Assembly (NCBI GenBank): GCA_021202205.1
Contig: JAJQDJ010000201.1
Span: 1 to 14,346 of the forward strand
Source: Erysipelotrichaceae bacterium
GTDB lineage: Bacteria > Bacillota_I > Bacilli_A > Erysipelotrichales > Coprobacillaceae
Direction: 5' to 3'
Length of the DNA: 14,346 nt
This document shows positions 6,363-13,571 of this stretch, one piece after another. Numbering within the stretch: the stretch's first letter is position 1; each line of letters starts with the position of its first letter. The notes below the pieces were generated by a model. It ran no database searches, had not been told where the DNA came from, and worked only from the letters and a program-made list of their open reading frames with translations. The position numbers and the translations under genes are program-made.

Positions 6363-7049
6363 ATGATCAATGCACCATTGATTCAAACTGTTACTATTAC
6401 ACTTCAGGTAGAGTTGGTTTTCTCTTTGATTATTATGGTAGCACTAGGAATTCTATTTATCTATGCTGGTAATAAAGTTAAAAAAGCTGATCCTATTGCT
6501 AAACCTAAGGGTATAGTATTGGTAGTAGAAACAGGTGTAGAAATAGGTTATAACTATATGAAATCTATTATGCCTGAACAGTTTGAAAAGAATTATTATC
6601 CATATTTTTGTATGATGTTTGTTTATCTTGTGTGTGCTAACTTAAGTGGTTTGATAGGTTTTGATGCACCTACATCCAATTATTCAATCACGTTAGCTAT
6701 TACATTGATAACATTTGCTTTAATACAATGGAATTCAATCAAGACAAAAGGTGGATTGACTTATCTCAAGGATATGCTTATACCACCCACAAATATACTA
6801 AGTACAATTTCTCCATTGATTTCATTATCAATGCGTTTATTTGGTAATATTTTAAGTGGTACTATTTTGATGTCTCTGGTATATACATTTACAGGGTGGC
6901 TTTCAAGCTTTTTATTCCCTGTTAATGTGTTTGGACCTATTATTGCTCCTGCATTACATTGCTATTTTGATATTTTTGCAGGATGTATTCAAACGTTGGT
7001 TTTTGTCACTTTATCTAGTATATTGATTGCAGTTGAAGCATCAGACTAG
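6363..7049 (+). CDS. atpB: F1Fo ATP synthase subunit a
   Basis: A 228-residue integral membrane subunit a, the stator half of the ion channel that works against the c-ring. About five to six membrane helices are visible. The essential arginine is Arg158 in SLSMRLFGNILSG (154-166). Helix 6 carries AGCIQTLVFVTLSSI with Gln210 at the position of E. coli Gln252, and LHCYFDIFAG precedes it. The start ATG at 6363 follows AGGAGGTGA with ideal spacing. It is on the short side for the family, mainly from a compact N-terminus and loops. Whether the channel carries H+ or Na+ is not decided by this protein alone; the c subunit downstream suggests that Na+ should be considered. Confidence 0.95.
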   Translation: MINAPLIQTVTITLQVELVFSLIIMVALGILFIYAGNKVKKADPIAKPKGIVLVVETGVEIGYNYMKSIMPEQFEKNYYPYFCMMFVYLVCANLSGLIGFDAPTSNYSITLAITLITFALIQWNSIKTKGGLTYLKDMLIPPTNILSTISPLISLSMRLFGNILSGTILMSLVYTFTGWLSSFLFPVNVFGPIIAPALHCYFDIFAGCIQTLVFVTLSSILIAVEASD

Positions 7050-7088
7050 TTAAAGATATATAAGAAAATTATTTAGGAGGATAAAAAA

Positions 7089-7316
7089 ATGACAGATGTA
7101 GGATTAATTGCAATTGCAGCTGGTATTGCAATATGTGCAGGTTTAGGTACAGCTATTGGTGAAGGTATTGCAGCAAGTAAAGCCGTTGAAGCAGTAGGAA
7201 GAAATCCTGAAGCCGAAGGTAAAATTCGTACTATGATGATTTTAGGTATTGCCTTATCTGAAACAGTAGCTATCTATGGTTTATTAGTGTCACTTATTTT
7301 ATTATTCGTATATTAA
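7089..7316 (+). CDS. atpE: F1Fo ATP synthase subunit c with two membrane carboxylates
   Basis: A 75-residue two-helix hairpin proteolipid; many copies form the rotor ring. Helix 1 is about 4-37 with the glycine-rich GLGTAIGEGIAASKA, the conserved polar loop is GRNPEAEGKI (37-46), and helix 2 is about 47-74. The ion-binding carboxylate is Glu58 in LSETVAIYGLL. Aligned with the Ilyobacter tartaricus c subunit, Glu25 falls exactly at the Gln32 position (33 residues before Glu58, as 32 is before 65), Thr59 at Ser66 and Tyr63 at Tyr70, while Val60 replaces Thr67. This E...ET...Y set resembles the two-carboxylate Na+-binding motif described for Fusobacterium nucleatum rather than typical proton rings. 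AGGAGG lies 8-9 nt before the ATG, typical of strongly translated atpE. Confidence 0.95.
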   Translation: MTDVGLIAIAAGIAICAGLGTAIGEGIAASKAVEAVGRNPEAEGKIRTMMILGIALSETVAIYGLLVSLILLFVY

Positions 7317-7338
7317 TAAATAAAGAGGAGGAATAAGT

Positions 7339-7842
7339 ATGGATATAGATATTGCATCTAAACTATTCCCTAATACAACAACATTAATTATCCAATTGAT
7401 ATCAACTGGTATTTTACTTATTGTTTTCAAGAAATTCTTGTGGGTTCCTGTTCAACAGTATTTTGCTAAAAGAGCAGATTATATTGAAAATCAAATCAAT
7501 GAAGCAAAGAATATGAATGAACAGGCTAAGGTTTTTGTTGAAGAAAGTGAAATTCAGGCTAAGGAATCTGCTAAAGAATATCGTGATATTATTGATAGAG
7601 CAAAAGATGATGCTAATAAAGTTAGAAATCAAATTATTGAAGAAGCAAGAGTTGAAGCTCAAAATAAGATTGCTTTAGCAGATAAAGAAATTGAAGCACA
7701 GAAACTTTTAGCAAGAGATGAAATACGTCAGGAAATTGTTGATATAGCTATTGAAGTAGCTACTAAGGTAATGCAAAAAGAAATGAATACAACAGAGAAT
7801 CAACAATTTGTTGAAGAATTTGTGGATAAGGTTGTGAACTAA
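7339..7842 (+). CDS. atpF: F1Fo ATP synthase subunit b
   Basis: A 167-residue peripheral-stalk subunit. One N-terminal membrane helix is present (about 13-32, TLIIQLISTGILLIVFKKFL) with the conserved WVPV just after it. A long charged helix rich in E, K, A and Q follows (about 45-150), forming the right-handed coiled coil of the b dimer, and a C-terminal part IAIEVATKVMQKEMN contacts subunit delta. Its length is normal. GAGGAGGAAT provides the ribosome binding site. The TAA stop overlaps the ATG of atpH by one base (TAATG), so the two stalk proteins should be made in coupled fashion. Confidence 0.95.
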   Translation: MDIDIASKLFPNTTTLIIQLISTGILLIVFKKFLWVPVQQYFAKRADYIENQINEAKNMNEQAKVFVEESEIQAKESAKEYRDIIDRAKDDANKVRNQIIEEARVEAQNKIALADKEIEAQKLLARDEIRQEIVDIAIEVATKVMQKEMNTTENQQFVEEFVDKVVN

Positions 7843-8372
7843 TGGATACAGTTTATACACGTTATGCATTATCATTGTTTGAACTTGCAAAAGAAGAAAA
7901 TAAAGTTGAAGAATATCAAAAGGATATGATCAAAGTTCAATCTGTTTTTGCAGATGAAGCTATTGTTAAATTCTTTGGACATGTTGCGCTGTCTTTGGAA
8001 ACTAAAAAAGAAGTGATTGATCAAAGCTTTTTTGGACAGGTAAGTGATTATGTTTATAATTTCTTATTATTATTGATTAAGAAAAGAAGAATTGGTGCTA
8101 TTATGGGAATTTGCGATGAATTTCAATCTTTATGTAATGATTATTTTGGTATTAAAGTGGGTAAAGTTTATAGTGCCTATGAATTATCAAATGAAGAAGT
8201 TAAGAAGATTGAAACAGCAATAGGTCAAAAGATGAATGCGAAAGTACAATTAAATGTGATTGTTGATGAATCTTTAATCGGTGGTGTTAGAGTAGAGATT
8301 GATAATCATATTTATGATGATTCACTTTCATATAAATTAGGATCATTAAAGAAAGAGTTATTAAGAAGGTAG
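7842..8372 (+). CDS. atpH: F1Fo ATP synthase subunit delta
   Basis: A 176-residue soluble stator subunit joining the tip of F1 to the b dimer. MDTVYTRYALSLFELAKEENK is the typical N-terminal helix (the YA.ALFELA pattern) of the six-helix N-domain. The C-terminal domain has AYELSNEEVKKIETAIGQKM (the A.pLs.ee...l...l pattern) and DESLIGGVRVEIDNHIYDDSLSYKLGSLKKEL, with the conserved IGG and D.S....L..L. Its length is normal for the family. The gene starts within the stop of atpF and ends 8 nt before atpA. Confidence 0.95.
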   Translation: MDTVYTRYALSLFELAKEENKVEEYQKDMIKVQSVFADEAIVKFFGHVALSLETKKEVIDQSFFGQVSDYVYNFLLLLIKKRRIGAIMGICDEFQSLCNDYFGIKVGKVYSAYELSNEEVKKIETAIGQKMNAKVQLNVIVDESLIGGVRVEIDNHIYDDSLSYKLGSLKKELLRR

Positions 8373-8380
8373 GTGATAGT

Positions 8381-9904
8381 GTGGAATTAAGACCTGATGA
8401 AATAAGTGCAATTATTAAGGAACAAATTAAGCATTATCAGGATCAAATAGAATCTAAAGATGTGGGTACAGTTATCACTGTTGGTGATGGTGTTAATGTT
8501 ATTCATGGCTTAGATAATGCGATGTTAGGCGAATTGTTACTATTTCCTAATGATATTTATGGAATGGTTATGAACCTTGAAGAAGATAGTGTTGGGGCTG
8601 TATTATTAGGTAGTGCAGATGCTATCAAGGAAGGCGATGAAGTTAAACGTACTGGTAGAATTATTGAGGTACCAGTTGGTGATGGTTTACTTGGTAGAGT
8701 TGTTAATGCCTTAGGACAACCTATTGATGGACAAGGTGAAATTAGTTATACAAATACAAGACCAATTGAAAGAGTTGCAAGTGGTGTTATGACAAGAAAA
8801 TCAGTTGATCAGCCAGTACAAACAGGTATTACATCAATTGATGCTATTATTCCAATTGGTAGAGGTCAACGTGAGTTGATTATTGGTGATAGACAAACAG
8901 GTAAGACAGCTATTGCGATTGATACAATTTTGAATCAAAAAGGTCAAAATATGTATTGTATCTATGTTGCAATTGGTCAGAAGAATTCTACAGTTGCTCA
9001 AATTGTTGAAAAATTAAGACAAGGCGGAGCAATGGATTATACAGTTGTTGTGGCATCTGGAGCGAGTGAATTAGCACCAATTCAATATATTGCCCCATAT
9101 GCTGGTTGTGCAATGGGTGAGGAATGGTTGGAACAAGGTAAGGACGTTTTGATTGTTTATGATGATTTATCAAAACATGCGGTTGCTTATCGTACTGTGT
9201 CTTTACTATTAAAGAGACCACCAGGAAGAGAGGCTTATCCAGGTGATGTTTTCTATTTGCACTCAAGATTATTAGAAAGAGCATGCCGTTTGAATGACGA
9301 AAATGGTGGTGGGTCTATTACAGCACTTCCTATTGTAGAAACACAGGCTGGTGATATTTCAGCTTATATTCCTACAAATATTATTTCTATTACAGATGGA
9401 CAAATTTTCTTGCAATTAGATTTATTTAACTCTGGTTTTAGACCAGCTATTGATACTGGTTTATCAGTTTCACGTGTTGGTTCTTCAGCTCAGATTAAAG
9501 CAATGAAACAAGTTTCTAGCTCATTAAAGTTAGAATTGGCCCAATATGCTGAAATGCAATCATTTGCTCAATTTGGTAGTGATTTGGATGCAGCTACAAA
9601 AGCAACTTTGGATCATGGTGAAAAGGTAAGAGAAATTTTGAAACAAGCACAATATTCACCAAGATCTGTAGGTGAGCAAGTTATTTCATTATTTGCCTTA
9701 AAATATGGTTATACAAAGACAATACCTGTTAATAAAGTATCAGCTTTTGTAAAGGAATTATATGATGAAGTTGAATTAAATCATCCTGAAGTATTAGAAG
9801 AAATTAATGAAAAGAAAGTATTAAGTGATGATTTAATTAATAGATTAAAAGAAATTGATAAAGCTTTTGTTGAAAAATTCTTAAAAGTGAATAAGGATGA
9901 TTAG
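8381..9904 (+). CDS. atpA: F1Fo ATP synthase subunit alpha
   Basis: A 507-residue regulatory nucleotide-binding subunit of the F1 head. The N-terminal beta-barrel spans about 27-95. Walker A is GDRQTGKT at 169-176 and Walker B is DVLIVYDD at 255-262. The conserved ALPIVETQAGDISAYIPTN segment starts at 315. The arginine finger completing the catalytic site on beta is Arg365 in SVSRVGSSAQ. The C-terminal helical domain begins near 380. The start is GTG at 8381, since AGGTGAT just upstream is the best-placed ribosome binding site and the next codons, ELRPDEISAIIKEQI, match alpha N-termini. It is the only clear non-ATG start of the operon. atpG follows after 2 nt. Confidence 0.97.
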   Translation: MELRPDEISAIIKEQIKHYQDQIESKDVGTVITVGDGVNVIHGLDNAMLGELLLFPNDIYGMVMNLEEDSVGAVLLGSADAIKEGDEVKRTGRIIEVPVGDGLLGRVVNALGQPIDGQGEISYTNTRPIERVASGVMTRKSVDQPVQTGITSIDAIIPIGRGQRELIIGDRQTGKTAIAIDTILNQKGQNMYCIYVAIGQKNSTVAQIVEKLRQGGAMDYTVVVASGASELAPIQYIAPYAGCAMGEEWLEQGKDVLIVYDDLSKHAVAYRTVSLLLKRPPGREAYPGDVFYLHSRLLERACRLNDENGGGSITALPIVETQAGDISAYIPTNIISITDGQIFLQLDLFNSGFRPAIDTGLSVSRVGSSAQIKAMKQVSSSLKLELAQYAEMQSFAQFGSDLDAATKATLDHGEKVREILKQAQYSPRSVGEQVISLFALKYGYTKTIPVNKVSAFVKELYDEVELNHPEVLEEINEKKVLSDDLINRLKEIDKAFVEKFLKVNKDD

Positions 9905-9906
9905 TT

Positions 9907-10752
9907 ATGGCAACACAGATGCAAGCGATCAAAAGACGTATTAAGTCTGTTGAATCAACTAAGAAAATGACAAAAGCTATGCAATTGGTTGCAACTTCAA
10001 AACTTAGAAAAACCAGAAATCAATTAGATGAATTAAAACCTTACTATACGATGGTTACAAGCACTGTTGCTCAAATACTGGCTAGTAATAAGGGTATAGA
10101 TAATGCTTATTTAAAAGAGCATGATGAAGGTAAGGTTGCTTATATTATTATTTCATCTAGTTTAGGTTTATGTGGTGGTTATAATGCTAATGTGAATAAA
10201 TTAATGGATAGTACTATTACAAGTGATGATTTGATATATATGATTGGTAGCAAGGGTGCTGCGCATTTAAGTCATATGGGTGTTGCTTATAATGATACAT
10301 ATCTTTCATTAAATTCAACATTGGATTTTAAAGATATTACAACCTTAGTTGGTGAACTCACAACTATGTATAAAACTAAAGAAATCTCAAAAATAAAAAT
10401 TCTTTATACAGAGTTTGTCAACAATATGACATTTACACCACATATGCAAACATTACTTCCTGTAGATATTAATGAATTCAAAGATATTGAAGTCACAAAT
10501 AAATATACTATCTTTGAACCAAGTCCAGCAGAAGTATTGGATCATTTGATTCCTATGTACTTACAATCTGTTTTTTATGGATACTTAGTAGAATCAGTAA
10601 CAAGTGAAAATGCAGCTAGAAGAATTTCTATGGAAAATGCAACTGATAATGCAGAAAATATTATTGATGATTTATTATTAGAATATAATCAAGCAAGACA
10701 AGCTCAAATCACGAATGAAATTAATGAAATTGTGGCTGGAGCTAGTGTATAG
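9907..10752 (+). CDS. atpG: F1Fo ATP synthase subunit gamma
   Basis: A 281-residue central rotor shaft. The N-terminal helix is MATQMQAIKRRIKSVESTKKM... with AMQLVATSKLRK, and the C-terminal helix includes ENAARRISMENATDNAENII and LEYNQARQAQITNEINEIVAGA; together they form the coiled coil inside the alpha-beta hexamer. The Rossmann-like middle domain contains IISSSLGLCGGYNANVNK (81-98), where most relatives have SD(R/K)GLCGG, so the usual Asp and basic residue are replaced by Ser and Leu. The rest of the motif is kept and I expect a working protein. Its length is normal. It starts 2 nt after the atpA stop, with AAGGAT upstream. Confidence 0.95.
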   Translation: MATQMQAIKRRIKSVESTKKMTKAMQLVATSKLRKTRNQLDELKPYYTMVTSTVAQILASNKGIDNAYLKEHDEGKVAYIIISSSLGLCGGYNANVNKLMDSTITSDDLIYMIGSKGAAHLSHMGVAYNDTYLSLNSTLDFKDITTLVGELTTMYKTKEISKIKILYTEFVNNMTFTPHMQTLLPVDINEFKDIEVTNKYTIFEPSPAEVLDHLIPMYLQSVFYGYLVESVTSENAARRISMENATDNAENIIDDLLLEYNQARQAQITNEINEIVAGASV

Positions 10753-10767
10753 TTTAGGAGGTGTATT

Positions 10768-12174
10768 ATGGCGAATATAGGAAAAATTGTTCGTGCAATC
10801 GGACCAGTTGTAGATATTGCCTTTGATGCAGAACATTTGCCAGCTTTGAATAATGCAATTGAGATTGATAACCAAGGTACAAAATTGGTTGTTGAAGTAG
10901 CACAACATGTTGGTGATGATGTTGTTAGATGTGTCGCTATGGCACCTACAGATGGTTTAACAAGAGGGTTAGATGCACTTGATACAGGAAATCCAATTGA
11001 AGTACCAGTTGGTAATGAAACTTTGGGTAGAATGTTTAATGTCCTAGGTGAACCAATTGATGGTTTTGAACCAATGGATGAATCTATGAAAAGAATGCCT
11101 ATTCATAGAAGTGCTCCAACATATTCTGAACAAAGAACTGAAACAGAAATTCTTGAAACAGGAATTAAAGTTATCGATTTGATTTGTCCATATGTAAAGG
11201 GTGGTAAAATCGGATTATTCGGTGGTGCTGGAGTTGGTAAGACCGTTTTAATTCAGGAATTAATTAATAACATTGCAACACAACATGGTGGTATTTCAAT
11301 ATTTGCAGGCGTTGGAGAACGTTCTAGAGAAGGTAATGATTTGTATTATGAAATGAAAGAAAGTGGTGTTTTAAGCAAAACAACACTTGTCTTTGGACAA
11401 ATGAATGAACCACCAGGATCTCGTTTAAGAGTTGGATTAACAGGTTTAACTATGGCTGAATATTTTAGAGATGAACAAAATCAGGATGTCTTATTATTTA
11501 TTGATAATATCTTCCGTTTTACACAAGCTGGTTCAGAAGTATCTGCTTTGCTAGGCCGTTCACCATCACAAGCTGGATATCAGCCAACTTTAGCGACTGA
11601 AATGGGACAATTACAGGAAAGAATTACTTCTACTAAGAAAGGTTCTATTACATCAGTACAAGCCGTATATGTACCTGCTGATGACTTAACTGACCCTGCT
11701 CCTGCTACAACATTTGCCCATTTGGATGCTAAAGTCGTGTTGGATCGTTCTATTGCTGCTTTAGGTATTTATCCAGCTGTTGATCCATTGAGTTCTTCAT
11801 CAAGAGCACTTGATCCATTGGTAGTTGGACAAGAACATTACGAAGTTGCTCATGGTGTTCAACAAATCTTACAAAGATTCCAGGAATTACAGGATATCAT
11901 TGCAATCCTAGGTATGGACGAATTAAGTGAAGAAGATAAAGTTACTGTTGCTCGTGCAAGACGTGTCCGTAATTATTTATCTCAACCATTTGCTGTTGCA
12001 AGCCAATTTACTGGTCTTGAAGGTAAATATGTTAAGGTAGAAGATACAATCAAAGGATTTAAAGAAATCCTTGAAGGTAAATGGGATCATTTACCAGAAC
12101 AAGCTTTCCATAATGTTGGATCTATTGAAGAAGCAGTTGAAAAGGCAAAAATTTTAGAAAATGAAGAAGTTTAA
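10768..12174 (+). CDS. atpD: F1Fo ATP synthase subunit beta (catalytic)
   Basis: A 468-residue catalytic subunit of F1. The N-terminal barrel spans about 1-80 (MANIGKIVRAIGPVVDIAF). Walker A is GGAGVGKT at 152-159. The catalytic glutamate is Glu185 in GVGERSREGND. Walker B is DVLLFIDNIFRFTQAG, followed by SALLGRSPSQAGYQPTLATEMG. The DELSEED loop that pushes on gamma is present in ILGMDELSEEDK. The C-terminal helical domain is complete. AGGAGGTG precedes the ATG with good spacing. The last 14 nt overlap atpC in another frame. It is a reliable phylogenetic marker for placing the organism. Confidence 0.98.
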   Translation: MANIGKIVRAIGPVVDIAFDAEHLPALNNAIEIDNQGTKLVVEVAQHVGDDVVRCVAMAPTDGLTRGLDALDTGNPIEVPVGNETLGRMFNVLGEPIDGFEPMDESMKRMPIHRSAPTYSEQRTETEILETGIKVIDLICPYVKGGKIGLFGGAGVGKTVLIQELINNIATQHGGISIFAGVGERSREGNDLYYEMKESGVLSKTTLVFGQMNEPPGSRLRVGLTGLTMAEYFRDEQNQDVLLFIDNIFRFTQAGSEVSALLGRSPSQAGYQPTLATEMGQLQERITSTKKGSITSVQAVYVPADDLTDPAPATTFAHLDAKVVLDRSIAALGIYPAVDPLSSSSRALDPLVVGQEHYEVAHGVQQILQRFQELQDIIAILGMDELSEEDKVTVARARRVRNYLSQPFAVASQFTGLEGKYVKVEDTIKGFKEILEGKWDHLPEQAFHNVGSIEEAVEKAKILENEEV

Positions 12175-12559
12175 ACTTAAGATAGTCACACAAAAAGGTA
12201 TCTATCAACAAACAGAAATTGAATTGCTTAACATTAGAACAACATCTGGACAAATTGGAATTCTTGCTAATCACCTTCCTTTAGCAAGTGCTATTGACAT
12301 TTCAGAATTGAATTATGTTAAAGATGGTGAAAGATATCATTTTGCGATAGCAGGTGGATTTGTTTATGTCGGTGAAGATGAAACAACAATCATTGCGAAC
12401 GCAATTGAATCACCAGAAGAGATTAATTTACGTAGAGCTGAAGAAGCTAAGCAACGTGCTGAAAAGCGTTTATCAATTAAAGGTGATATTGATATATTAA
12501 GAGCTGAAATTGCTTTGAAGAAGGCTATTACAAGAATACATGTAAAAAATGGTGCCTAG
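12161..12559 (+). CDS. atpC: F1Fo ATP synthase subunit epsilon
   Basis: A 132-residue central-stalk subunit that couples gamma to the c-ring and can inhibit ATP hydrolysis. The N-terminal beta-sandwich (about 1-85) includes TTSGQIGILANHLPLASAI and IAGGFVYVGEDETTIIANAIE. The C-terminal helical hairpin (about 86-132) includes SPEEINLRRAEEAKQRAEKRL and the following helix to the end, so the long two-helix form is present. The ATG at 12161 lies inside the end of atpD; the ribosome binding site would be within atpD codons and is not a strong one, which fits translational coupling. The TAG stop is part of the terminator stem that closes the operon. Confidence 0.93.
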   Translation: MKKFKLKIVTQKGIYQQTEIELLNIRTTSGQIGILANHLPLASAIDISELNYVKDGERYHFAIAGGFVYVGEDETTIIANAIESPEEINLRRAEEAKQRAEKRLSIKGDIDILRAEIALKKAITRIHVKNGA

Positions 12560-12584
12560 AGAATAACTTTAGGCTTTTATATTT
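12554..12584 (+). terminator. intrinsic terminator of the ATP synthase operon
   Basis: GCCTAGAG (12554-12561) pairs with CTTTAGGC (12567-12574) through one G-U pair around the loop AATAA, followed by TTTTATATTTTT. The left arm contains the atpC stop codon, so ribosomes finishing atpC would partly cover it. With a U-tract interrupted by A, some read-through into the amidase gene is plausible. Confidence 0.75.
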
Positions 12585-12621
12585 TTCTAAAACATGTTAT
12601 TATTTCATTTGGGTGATAGTA

Positions 12622-13392
12622 ATGGCAAGAAAAAAAAGGCGAAAATTGAAAGTGGGTAGAGTCATTATAGCTTTAGCGCTTGCAGTTGCTTTAGTGATAA
12701 ATGTTATAAAAGGTGGAGGAATATTATTAAAATTTATATTAAATGGAACGGAGATTATTGAGATAATAGGATCTAATAGCAGTGCACAGGAGGATGCTAT
12801 CGCAACTGTTGTTATCGATCCTGGACATGGTGGGGATGATGTAGGTGCCAATGTTGAAAGTCTTGATCTTTACGAGTCAGAAATTAATTTAATAGCCGCT
12901 CAGGCAATGGCGTCATATTTAAGAAATAATAATGTTTATGTCGTTATGACGCGTACGACAGATACAGCTTTGGCTGAAGGGAAAAATGATGATTTAGTAG
13001 CCAGAGCCGCTATGAGTGCAGAATATGATACCGATTATTTTATATCTTTACATGTTAATGATTATGATGGGGAAAATTCTATTTCTGGATATGAAATATA
13101 TGTTGATGGCAGTAGCGAGAGTGAAAGTTTAGCACAGTGCATTTTAGCACAAATGGATACGCTTAATTATGCCGATAATAGAGGAACCATTGATGGTACA
13201 GATTTAGCTGTTATTTATAATAATACTGTACCTTCTATTCTTATAGAAATGGGATATATTCAATCAGATTATGATTATATAGGTGATAATGATAAATTAA
13301 AAGCTTTAGCTCAAGCAATGGCACAAGGGGTATTAGATAAGATTAATGGTGGTACCGTTATTGAGGATGCTTCTGCTGATAGCGAAGAATAA
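12622..13392 (+). CDS. membrane-anchored N-acetylmuramoyl-L-alanine amidase (Amidase_3)
   Basis: A 256-residue zinc hydrolase cleaving the bond between MurNAc and L-Ala of peptidoglycan. A basic N-terminus MARKKRRKLK is followed by a hydrophobic segment (about 12-29, VGRVIIALALAVALVINV) acting as signal anchor, so the enzyme faces the cell wall. The catalytic domain is about 61-242. Zinc ligands are His69 (VVIDPGHGGDD), Glu85 (LYESEINL) and His144 (FISLHVND); the catalytic glutamate is Glu209 (SILIEMGYI). No separate wall-binding repeat is present, and the tail is short and acidic. I take ATG at 12622 with GGGTGAT upstream; a GTG at 12613 is an alternative. It lies only 62 nt from atpC with no clear promoter of its own, so read-through from the atp operon may contribute. 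A role in daughter-cell separation or wall turnover is likely. Confidence 0.92.
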   Translation: MARKKRRKLKVGRVIIALALAVALVINVIKGGGILLKFILNGTEIIEIIGSNSSAQEDAIATVVIDPGHGGDDVGANVESLDLYESEINLIAAQAMASYLRNNNVYVVMTRTTDTALAEGKNDDLVARAAMSAEYDTDYFISLHVNDYDGENSISGYEIYVDGSSESESLAQCILAQMDTLNYADNRGTIDGTDLAVIYNNTVPSILIEMGYIQSDYDYIGDNDKLKALAQAMAQGVLDKINGGTVIEDASADSEE

Positions 13393-13394
13393 CT

Positions 13395-13423
13395 AAGAAA
13401 GACAATCTTGTCTTTCTTTTTTT
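13395..13423 (+). terminator. intrinsic terminator after the amidase gene
   Basis: AAGAAAGACAA (13395-13405) and TTGTCTTTCTT (13408-13418) are perfect complements with almost no spacer, followed by TTTTT. This is a textbook intrinsic terminator located 2 nt after the amidase stop codon. Confidence 0.9.
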
Positions 13424-13453
13424 GATTAAATAAGCATAAATAAAGAATCAAAT

Positions 13454-13504
13454 TTGACAAAACTATGTATTTTTTCACATAATTTTCATAAAAAAGAGTA
13501 TAAT
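13454..13504 (+). promoter_or_regulatory. promoter region of the Ig-like repeat protein gene
   Basis: TTGACA (13454-13459), an 18-base spacer and CATAAT (13478-13483) form one credible sigma-A promoter. A second -10, a perfect TATAAT at 13499-13504, has no good -35 at the right distance. Either would give an untranslated leader of about 60-80 nt. Within it, TGCATG (13522-13527) can pair with CATGCA near 13548, a weak stem of unknown meaning. A GGGAG ribosome binding site precedes the ATG at 13572. Confidence 0.5.
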
Positions 13505-13571
13505 AGCTATGAGGTGTAGTTGCATGTTATTGGGAATTAGTTTTATGCATGCATTATAAGGGAGAAAAAAG

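Noticed and set aside
8988..9284. Open frame of 98 codons on the minus strand inside atpA
   Set aside because: It lies antisense to a highly conserved gene and has no ribosome binding site or recognisable protein; it is a shadow of the alpha-subunit codons. Similar antisense frames at 7414-7662, 10678-10908 and 12600-12851 were dropped for the same reason.
13522..13553. TGCATG...CATGCA inverted repeat in the leader of the Ig-like protein gene as a riboswitch
   Set aside because: The stem is only 6 bp of a self-complementary sequence that recurs by chance (GCATGC). No known aptamer core or terminator accompanies it.
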